Of a stretch of DNA of 27,861 bases, positions 21,297 to 27,861 are shown piece by piece; the stretch's first letter is position 1; every line of letters starts with the position of its first letter. The notes below the pieces were generated by a model. It made no database searches, had not been told where the DNA came from, and saw only the letters and a program-made list of their open reading frames with translations. Source of the stretch: CAYQDR01 sp964416315 (GTDB taxonomy: Bacteria; Methylomirabilota; Methylomirabilia; Rokubacteriales; DASRDR01); contig CAYQDR010000058.1 of the NCBI GenBank assembly GCA_964416315.1, positions 1 through 27,861 on the forward strand, in the 5' to 3' direction. The position numbers were made by a program, and so were the translations under genes.

Positions 21297-23348
21297 GTGA
21301 ACCACGGCGAGATTGTCAGCTTCATCTGGGGTGTCGCGGACCTGATCCGCGATACCTTCAAGCGCGGCAAGTACCAGGACGTCATCCTGCCGCTCACGGT
21401 GCTGCGACGTCTGGACTGCGTGCTCGCGCCGACGAAACCAAAGGTCCTCGAGACGGTCGGAAAGCTCAAGGCAAAGGACCTCCAGAACCTCGACCCCCAG
21501 CTGAGGCGAGCTTCAGGCTTCGCTTTCTACAACACCTCCCGCTACGACTTCGACAAACTCCTCGCCGACGCGCCACACCTTGCCGCCAATCTCCGGAACT
21601 ACATCAACGGCTTCAGCCCCAACATGCGCGAGGTGCTGGAGAAGTTCGACTTCGACAACACGATCTCCAAGCTCGACGAAGCCGGGCTCTTGTTCCAGGT
21701 CATGGAGCGGTTCAAGAAGGTCGATCTCCACCCCGACACGATCGATAACCCCACCATGGGGACGATCTTTGAGGAGCTGATCCGGAAGTTCAACGAGGCG
21801 CTCAACGAGAACCCAGGTGAGCACTTCACCCCGCGCGATGTCGTCCACCTCATGGTGGACCTGCTGCTGGCGGGCGACGAGGCGCGGATCGGCCGAAGGG
21901 GCGTTGTCGTCACCGTCTACGACCCATGCTGCGGGTCCGGCGGGATGCTCTCGATCGCGAAGGAACACATCCAGGGCGCCCGGGCCCGGCAGGGGATCAA
22001 CCCCGAGGCCGAGGTGCACCTCTTCGGCCAGGAGGTGAACCCCGAGACCTGGGCGGTCAGCAAGTCGGACATGTTCATGCTGCATCCCGACGGCCGCGAC
22101 GCGGACAACATCGCGTTCGGGAGCACTCTCTCCAGCGACCGCCACGGCGAGCGATCCTTCGACTACCTGATCACCAATCCGCCCTACGGCAAGGACTGGA
22201 AGCGGGACCAGGAGGCGGTCGAAGCGGAGCACGAGCGTGGCATCTCCGGGCGCTTCGGTGCGGGACTGCCGCGGATCAGCGACGGGCAGCTCCTCTTCCT
22301 CCAGCACATGCTCGCCCACATGAAGCCGGCGGACGAAGGCGGCTCGCGGGTGGCCATCATCATGAACGGCTCGCCGCTCTTCACCGGGGACGCTGGAAGC
22401 GGTGAGAGCGAGATCCGCCGCTGGATTCTCGAGAACGACTGGCTCGAGGCGCTGATCGCGCTCCCCGAGCAGCTCTTCTACAACACGGGGATCGCGACCT
22501 ACGTCTGGGTCCTCACCAACCGGAAGGCGCCCGACCGGAAGGGATTGGTGCAGCTCGTCGACGCGACGTCCTTCTGGGCGCCGATGCGGAAGAGCCTCGG
22601 CGACAAGCGGCGCGAGATCCCGCCGGAAAAGGCCTGCGAGATCCTGGCGCTTCACCGGACCTTCGCTGAAGGGGAACACGTCAAGATCTTCCCGACGACC
22701 CACTTCGGCTTCCGCAAGATCACCGTCGAGCGACCTCTGCGGCTCAACTTCCAGGTGACTCCCGAGCGCCGCGCGCGGCTCGGAGACGAGACGACGTTCC
22801 GCAACCTGGCCGTGAGCCGAAAGAAGCCGGGCAAGGAGCGAGTCAAGCAGGAGGCCGAAGGCCGGAAACTCCAGGAGGACATTCGCCATCTGCTTGCGAC
22901 GCTGCCGCCCACGTTGTTCAAGGACCGCGAGGCGTTCCGCGCCGAGCTCAAGAAAGCCGAGAAGCGGAGCGGCGTCAAGCTCGCGGCACCGCTCAGCAGG
23001 GTCGTGCTCTCCGCCCTTGGGGAGCGCGACGAGACCGCCGAGATCTGCCGGGACGACGAGGGCCATCCCGAAGCCGATCCCAACCTCCGGGACACGGAGA
23101 ACGTGCCTCTCGCCGAGAGCATCGAGAGCTACTTCGAGCGGGAGGTGAGACCGTACGTGCCGGACGCCTGGGTCAATACCGCCATCCGGGACCACAAGGA
23201 CGGCGATGTCGGCCGGGTCGGGTACGAGATCAACTTCAACCGGTACTTCTACCGCTACACACCGCCACGCGCACTCGAGGAGATCGAGGCCGACATCAAG
23301 GCAATCGAGAAGGACATCCTGACGCTTCTACGGGAGGTCGCGGGGTGA
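21297..23348 (+). CDS. hsdM: Type I restriction-modification methylase subunit HsdM
   Basis: N6-adenine DNA methyltransferase subunit that works with HsdS. The 683 residues include the N-terminal HsdM helical domain (EIVSFIWGVADLIRDTFKRG), ENPGEHFTPRDVVHLMVDLL, the SAM-binding motif DPCCGSGGM at 209-217 and the catalytic NPPYG at 294-298. ALPEQLFYNTGIATYVWVLTNRK is also typical. The C-terminal 200 residues are a charged helical extension with the usual VGYEINFNRYFY motif. GTG 21297 begins at the conserved (M)NHGEIVSF. The start codon falls in a small inverted repeat (CGGTCG 21279-21284, CGACCG 21292-21297). It is the only intact type I gene here and overlaps the next gene by GTGA. Confidence 0.95.
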   Translation: MNHGEIVSFIWGVADLIRDTFKRGKYQDVILPLTVLRRLDCVLAPTKPKVLETVGKLKAKDLQNLDPQLRRASGFAFYNTSRYDFDKLLADAPHLAANLRNYINGFSPNMREVLEKFDFDNTISKLDEAGLLFQVMERFKKVDLHPDTIDNPTMGTIFEELIRKFNEALNENPGEHFTPRDVVHLMVDLLLAGDEARIGRRGVVVTVYDPCCGSGGMLSIAKEHIQGARARQGINPEAEVHLFGQEVNPETWAVSKSDMFMLHPDGRDADNIAFGSTLSSDRHGERSFDYLITNPPYGKDWKRDQEAVEAEHERGISGRFGAGLPRISDGQLLFLQHMLAHMKPADEGGSRVAIIMNGSPLFTGDAGSGESEIRRWILENDWLEALIALPEQLFYNTGIATYVWVLTNRKAPDRKGLVQLVDATSFWAPMRKSLGDKRREIPPEKACEILALHRTFAEGEHVKIFPTTHFGFRKITVERPLRLNFQVTPERRARLGDETTFRNLAVSRKKPGKERVKQEAEGRKLQEDIRHLLATLPPTLFKDREAFRAELKKAEKRSGVKLAAPLSRVVLSALGERDETAEICRDDEGHPEADPNLRDTENVPLAESIESYFEREVRPYVPDAWVNTAIRDHKDGDVGRVGYEINFNRYFYRYTPPRALEEIEADIKAIEKDILTLLREVAG

Positions 23349-24410
23349 CCGCGTCAACGGGAGGTCCGGCGCTCGCGAAGGTCGGGCTCGTCCGTGCCGG
23401 GCGCGATGGCGAGGACGAGGAGACTGCGCTGAACCAGGGGCTCGCGATCATCGGATTTCGGGACGTGGGCGATCTGAGGGCCTTCCGGTCGATCGACGAA
23501 CTGATCGCGACCATTCGCCGGACAGACCCCGCGGGTCGGGAACACCGGGCGGAGAACCGAGGACGTCAGCTCTGGGCATTCCGCGAGGCACTTCAGCCGG
23601 ACGACACCGTCGTGTTGCCGCTCAAGACCCGTTCCGGACAGATCGCACTCGGGCGGGCCTCGGGTACCTACCAGTTCCGGGAAATTGGGGGAGAGAAACG
23701 CCACACCCGCGCGGTGACCTGGGTCCGACCCGACTGCGCACGGACCGTGTTTCAACAGGACCTGCTCTACTCCTTCGGTGCCTTCATGACCGTCTGCCGG
23801 ATCACGCGTCACGACGCGGAGCGGCGAGTGGCCGCCGTGCTCGGCTGACCCCGGCTACGGCGAGGCGCCGGCACCGCCCCCGATCGGGACGGACGAGACC
23901 GAGCTCCCCACCCGGCTGAACATCGTCCAGGCCGCTCACGACGAGATCATCGGTTTCGTGCGGAGCCGCTTTCCCGGCCACGATCTTGCCCGCTTGGTTG
24001 AAGCCATCCTTCGAGCAGAAGGCTTCGTCACCAACCGGGCCTCTCTAGGCCCGGACGGCGGCGCCGACATCCTGGCTGCCCAGGGTCCCCTCGGGCTCGA
24101 TGGCCCGACGCTCTGTGTCCAGGTAAAGGCCACCGAGGTGCCGGCCGATGTGACCGTCTTCCGGGCGCTTCAGGGTACCATGACGACCTTCGTGGCGAGC
24201 CAAGGGCTCCTCGTCTCCTGGGGCGGCTTCACCCAAGCTGTCAAGAGCGAGGCCCGGCAGCACACCTTCCGGATCCGGCTGTGGGACCAGAGCGACCTGG
24301 TCCAGGCGATCTACCGGACCTACGACCGGCTACCCGCCGAGATCCAGGCCGAGCTGCCCCTCAAACGCGTCTGGGCGCTGGTGCGCGAAGACGCGGAAGA
24401 CGAGACATGA
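23345..24410 (+). pseudogene. Mrr-like restriction endonuclease, frameshifted
   Basis: The first frame (GTG 23345 to TGA 23846-23848, 167 residues) is the N-terminal domain of a family of Mrr-type nucleases: VGLVRAGRDGEDEETAL, LWAFREALQPDDTVVLPLKTRSGQIALGR and QQDLLYSFGAFMTVCRI. The second frame, shifted by +1, continues from DPGYGEAP at 23847 to TGA 24410 and carries the Mrr catalytic domain, with GGADI (Asp codon at 24066) and QVK (24120-24128). Skipping the T at 23846 joins them without losing a residue. The second part has no ribosome binding site, so it is probably a one-base frameshift, although programmed shifting at GGC-TGA-C or a sequencing error cannot be ruled out. The ends overlap hsdM (GTGA) and hsdS (ATGA). 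Confidence 0.75.
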
Positions 24411-25738
24411 GCGTTCGGGAAAGCGAGCTGAGCACCGGGCTGCAGCGGTTCGAGCCGTATCCCGAGTACCGCGACTCCGCTGTGGAGTGGCTCGGGCGGA
24501 TTCCGACGCACTGGGAGATCGCTCGAATCAAGGAACACGCGAGGATCGTCAATGGATTCCCCTTCGACTCCCAGCATTTCGATCGTGACGAAGGAGTACC
24601 GCTTGTCCGGATCAGGGATCTCTACTCAGGTAGCGCAGAGGTGAACTATACGGGGCCGGTTACTGAGGATGTGTGGATCGTCCCGGGTGACGTGATTGTT
24701 GGCATGGATGGCGACTTCAATGTCTCGCGCTGGAAGGGCCCGCGCGCTCTCTTGAACCAAAGAATGTGCTGCCTCAAAGCGCGGTCCTCTCTAGAGCCGC
24801 GCTTCATGGCGTACCTCCTCCCGGCCCCGTTGAGGGTAATCAACGATCTCACATACTCCACCACGGTAAAGCACTTGTCGTCGGCTGACATCGGGAGAAT
24901 CCGGTTCGGACTGTGTCCAGCGACTGAGCAGACCGCCATTGCTAACTTTCTCGACCGAGAGACCGCAAGAATCGACGTGCTGATGGCGAAGAAGGAGCGG
25001 CTGATCGAGCTGCTGCAGGAGAAGCGCCAAGCGCTCATCACGCGCGCCGTCACCAAGGGCCTCGCCCCAACCGTGCCGATGAAGGACTCCCGTGTGAAAT
25101 GGCTGGGCGAGATCCCGATCCATTGGGAAGTCTGGCCTACCAAGTTCATTGCGCGTCTCTAATCTGGCCATACGCCGAGCCGGCAGCATCCGGAGTACTG
25201 GGAGGACTGTGACATCCCGTGGTTCACGCTTGCGGACGTGTGGCAGATTCGGGACGGTCTGCGAGAATACGTCACAGAGACCGCCGAGAAGGTGAGCGAG
25301 CTCGGCCTGGCGAACTCCGCGGCGCGGCTACTGCCGAAGGGCACTGTCATGCTGTCCCGCACCGCATCGGTCGGATTCTCGGCCATCATGGGGACCGACA
25401 TGGCGACGACCCAAGACTTCGTGAACTGGGTCTGTGGTCCGAGGATCAAACCGGAGTACCTGCTGTACGTATTCCGCTCGATGGAGCAGGAGTTCGACCG
25501 CCTGACGATGGGCTCCACCCACCAGACGATCTACATGCCGGATGTCGGGCAGTTCGTCACGCCCGTTCCACCGGTTGCCGAGCAGGACGCGATTGTGGCG
25601 TGCGTGCGCCGCGAAGCAGGTAGGATCGACGCGCTGGTTGCCAAGATCCGCGAGGCCATCGCGCGTCTTAGGGAGTACCGGACGGCGCTGATCTCGGCGG
25701 CCGTCACGGGCAAGATCGACGTCCGGGCCGAAGGCTGA
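24407..25738 (+). pseudogene. hsdS: Type I specificity subunit HsdS with in-frame stop
   Basis: DNA-recognition subunit of the type I system. A single frame of 444 codons encodes two target recognition domains and two conserved helical regions (IANFLDRETARIDVLMAKKERLIELLQEKRQALI, and the matching IVACVRREAGRIDALVAKIREAIARLREYRTALI). Codon 252 is TAA (25160-25162), inside the start of the second recognition domain; the residues just after it (SGHTPSRQHPEYW) are the expected conserved motif in the same frame. So one nonsense codon splits the gene. The 251-residue first half ends after the central helices and could act as a half-subunit. The second half has no credible start. The first recognition domain is visibly less GC-rich than its surroundings. 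Confidence 0.85.
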
Positions 25739-25769
25739 AGCTGACCCGGCGAGCCCTCGGATGAGAGCG

Positions 25770-25799
25770 TTTACATTTGTGCGCAACTGATGGCATATT
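25770..25799 (+). promoter_or_regulatory. Candidate promoter of the HicB/HicA-like pair
   Basis: TTTACA (25770-25775), an 18-bp spacer and CATATT (25794-25799) lie in an AT-richer patch after hsdS, about 128 bp before the antitoxin-like start. The rest of the 188-bp gap shows no gene. Confidence 0.4.
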
Positions 25800-25926
25800 T
25801 ATGCGGCCGTGGGACTTGACCCGGCCGGAATCCGAGGCCCTTGGCCGACGTCGGGATCAGGAGGCGGATTCAAGGCACGTGGCCGCCCGGCGTGACACAT
25901 GCTAGGCTGATATTCGAGGTCTGCCT

Positions 25927-26244
25927 ATGACCATCGTCCAGGTTCAGGCCAAGCTCCAGTGGCGCGCCTTCCGTGGCCGGAGCGGTAACTGGGTTGCGAT
26001 CTGCGACCCCCTTGCGCTCACCGTCCAGTCAAACACTTGGGCGCACCTCATGGAGGACATCGCGGAGACTCTGAATGCGATGTTCACCGACCTCCTCAAG
26101 TCAGGTGAACTCGAACAGTTCCTTCGGGATCGCGGTTGGGGTACGACTGGGCCGATCCCGCTGAAGAAGCGGGAGGACCTCTGGTTCGACGTGCCATTCA
26201 GCGCGGAAGCCACCGACCGTGATCCCGCGCTCACACTTCATTAA
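25927..26244 (+). CDS. HicB-like antitoxin
   Basis: A 105-residue protein whose first 70 residues follow the HicB N-terminal fold: SGNWVAICDPLALTVQSNTWAHLMEDIAETLNAMF, i.e. a W-x-A-x-C-D/P strand, the L-x-V-Q strand and a helix. The C-terminus is not a recognisable DNA-binding domain, so autoregulation is uncertain. GAGG lies a few bases before ATG 25927. It overlaps the toxin-like gene by 26 bp, as toxin-antitoxin pairs often do. It would neutralise the HicA-like protein. Placement inside the restriction island fits an addiction or defence role. Confidence 0.6.
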   Translation: MTIVQVQAKLQWRAFRGRSGNWVAICDPLALTVQSNTWAHLMEDIAETLNAMFTDLLKSGELEQFLRDRGWGTTGPIPLKKREDLWFDVPFSAEATDRDPALTLH

Positions 26245-26440
26245 CAAGATCAGGGCACTCGGTTACACCTTCAAGACCCGCCAAAAGCGGACCCAACTCT
26301 GGCGAAAGAGAGGCGGTACGCACTACCTGTCGGTGCCGCTGAGCGACCGCCTTGAGGAAGGGTTCGTGGTTTCTTCGCTGCGCCAGGCTGGCTGCAAGGA
26401 CGACGAGATTCGGGCGTTCATTGCATCGGCCAAGTCATAG
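26219..26440 (+). CDS. HicA-like toxin
   Basis: A 73-residue protein starting at GTG 26219. FINKIRALGYTFKTRQKRTQLWRKRGGTHYLSVPLSDRLEEGFV resembles the small dsRBD-like HicA fold, with the single conserved His in GGTHYLSVP in place of the GSHH motif. A C-terminal helix, LRQAGCKDDEIRAFIAS, follows. HicA proteins cleave mRNA in the cytosol. Antitoxin-first order is the reverse of the classical hicAB arrangement. The match is weak enough that a related unnamed pair is possible. Confidence 0.5.
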   Translation: MIPRSHFINKIRALGYTFKTRQKRTQLWRKRGGTHYLSVPLSDRLEEGFVVSSLRQAGCKDDEIRAFIASAKS

Positions 26441-26551
26441 ACTCGCGGGGGTGCACGATGCCGCGAGCGGCCGCCGCCGCATCGGGAAAACGATTTGACG
26501 TGACGTGGCCGGCCTGTGGACCCCGGCGTCCAGGTCGGAGCAGCAAGGTAC

Positions 26552-27861
26552 CATGAGCATCGACATCTCCGAGAAGAGTTTTCGGCTCTTCCGGATCCTG
26601 TGTGGGTGAGTCATGCCCCTCCCTCGGGTGGAACCGACGCCGAGTCCGGGCCGGGTCCGTGGGGAGGGGCCCGGAAGTCCTTGGCGCCTGGACGCGGTCG
26701 GGCCTGCCCAGCGCGGCTCCGTGCGCATCTCCGCAGCCTGCGGCGCCCCCGTGCTGGCCCCAGCTATCCCCCGCATCCCCGAGCCGCGAGATCCCTGCCT
26801 CCTGCCTCCAGGGTTTGGGTCTCCGACCCACACGAAAGCCTGAAGAGCCGAGTTTTCGAGCAGACGATCGAATGTGCCCTGCTCGCCGGCGGACCGGATG
26901 CCTGCGCGGGTGACACGACGGCCGTGCGGGAGACACCCGCGCCCTACGGCGACGCGGTGCCGGGCGGGTACCACCGACGCCCGCCGGAGGACTACGACCG
27001 GACGCTTTGCCTGGTCCCGCGCGACGTGCTCGACTTCGTGCTCGCGACCCAGCCCAGGACCTGGGAGCGGCTGAAGCAGCACCACGGGAGCGAGGTCAAG
27101 GAGCGCTTCCTCAGGCGGCTGGCGGCCGAGATCGAGGGCCGTGGCGCGCTGGACGTGCTGCGCCACGGAATCAAGGATTCCGGCTGCGCCTTCAAGCTCG
27201 CCTACTTCCGCCCGGCGAGCGGTCTCAACGAGGAGATCCAGCGACTCTACGCGGCGAACCTGTTCGCCGTCGTGCGGCAGCTCCGCTACAGTACGAAGAC
27301 GGGCGACAGCCTGGACCTGGTCCTGTTCCTGAACGGCATCCCGATCTTCACCGCCGAGCTGAAGAACCCGCTGACGGGCCAGACGGTCGAGGACGCGACC
27401 CGCCAGTACATGCGGGACCGCGATCCCCGGGAGCCGCTTCTGGCGTACGGGCGGTGCCTCGCGCACTTCTCGGTGGATCCGGACCTCGTCTACGTCACGA
27501 CCCACCTGGCGGGGCCCAAGACCCGCTTCCTCCCCTTCAACCAGGGCCGCTTCGGCGGGGCGGGGAACCCGCCGGTTCCGCCCACTCAGACCGGCTACGC
27601 CACGCGCTACCTCTGGGAGCGCGCCTGGGCCCGCGACAGCGTGCTCGACCTGATCCGCCAGTTCATCCACGAGGTCGAGGAGGAGGACGAGCGCGGGCGC
27701 CGGACGGGGCACCGGTTTCTGATCTTCCCCCGCTACCACCAGCTCGACGCGGTGCGCCGGCTGGTGGCCGACGCCCGGAGCCACGGCGCTGGGCGGCCCT
27801 ATCTGGTCCAGCACTCGGCGGGCAGTGGCAAGAGCTTCACGATCGCCTGGCTCGCCCACCA
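26552..27861 (+). pseudogene. hsdR: Type I restriction subunit HsdR, interrupted and running off the window
   Basis: ATP-dependent DNA translocase and nuclease of the type I system. ATG 26552 (AAGG upstream) reads MSIDISEKSF, the family N-terminus, and then enters an inserted 266-bp element. Homology resumes at FEQTIECALLAGGPDA (26855 on) in a different frame and continues to the window end. It includes the nuclease strand LDLVLFLNGIPIFTAELKNP (ELK at 27356-27364) and the Walker A SAGSGKS (27815-27835). Removing the element and one target copy still leaves a +1 shift caused by TTTT where TTT is expected. The gene is therefore broken twice. The rest of the helicase lies beyond the window. Confidence 0.85.
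26576..26857. mobile_element. 266-bp ISL3-like miniature element with 8-bp target duplication
   Basis: The element (26584-26849) begins GGCTCTTCCGGATCCTGTGT and its reverse complement begins GGCTCTTCAGGCTTTCGTGT. Over the first 24 bases the ends match at 19. GAGTTTTC occurs immediately on both sides (26576-26583 and 26850-26857), a perfect 8-bp duplication. Ends starting GGCTCTTC and 8-bp duplications are features of the ISL3 family. The interior holds no recognisable transposase, so it is a non-autonomous (MITE-like) element. The target is the 5' end of hsdR. Confidence 0.85.

Noticed and set aside
23846..23852. Programmed +1 frameshift at GGC-TGA-C in the Mrr-like gene
   Set aside because: It resembles the prfB layout only in TGA-C; there is no slippery CTT codon and no internal Shine-Dalgarno-like stretch, so a mutation is simpler.
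26584..26849. Small open frames inside the miniature element
   Set aside because: Short, proline/arginine-rich, no resemblance to transposases, and confined to the repeat.

Overview
The window is a GC-rich bacterial chromosome segment (about 70 % G+C by eye in the first 20 kb) with dense, often translationally coupled genes. Secreted c-type cytochromes, a lipoprotein cytochrome and a NarI/HdrD-type membrane Fe-S oxidoreductase point to a respiring Gram-negative-type bacterium. The overall style resembles Methylomirabilota/Rokubacteria or deltaproteobacterial lineages. That placement is inference from gene content and composition; no rRNA, tRNA or CRISPR array was seen.

Region 1 (1-7450) is mostly housekeeping. 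It holds rpiB-glyA-nrdR, the remnant of a D-2-hydroxyacid dehydrogenase, an EamA transporter on the minus strand, and a free-standing 12-residue lysine-rich peptide gene with a perfect Shine-Dalgarno and its own promoter and hairpin. A B12-binding radical SAM protein and a minus-strand pair (zinc-ribbon protein plus orotate phosphoribosyltransferase-like protein) follow. Four intergenic regions carry a TTGACA box with a 17-18 bp spacer and a -10 of type YAGNNT.

Region 2 (7524-11025) has tsaB-rimI (tsaB possibly leaderless), a diheme cytochrome c whose first heme motif is a contracted CXCH, a lipoprotein cytochrome c'-like protein and a GAF-domain protein.

Region 3 (11209-20019) looks like an acyl-CoA metabolism block. 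It has a class III CoA-transferase, the MeaB GTPase, a membrane Fe-S oxidoreductase likely linked to electron-transfer flavoprotein, a PASTA protein, a DUF1232 protein, a fused alpha/beta family I CoA-transferase, and an HMG-CoA-synthase-fold protein fused to a Zn-ribbon/OB domain that lacks the catalytic Cys.

Region 4 (20048-27861) is an accessory defence island next to a tyrosine recombinase, and it is visibly decaying. hsdM is intact. An Mrr-like nuclease gene between hsdM and hsdS has a +1 frameshift. hsdS has one in-frame TAA between its two recognition halves. A HicB/HicA-like pair follows. hsdR is broken twice: by a one-base frameshift and by a 266-bp ISL3-like miniature element with matched terminal inverted repeats and a perfect 8-bp target duplication. 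Both copies of the duplication carry the extra T, so the frameshift most likely came first. The remaining HsdM plus half-HsdS could still methylate DNA with no restriction partner. Three copies of a 10-mer sit between the recombinase and hsdM, in an arrangement suggesting protein-binding sites.

Intergenic regions also carry two repeat families: a two-hairpin element immediately upstream of nrdR and of the GAF gene, and an inverted repeat whose second copy supplies the end and stop codon of meaB.
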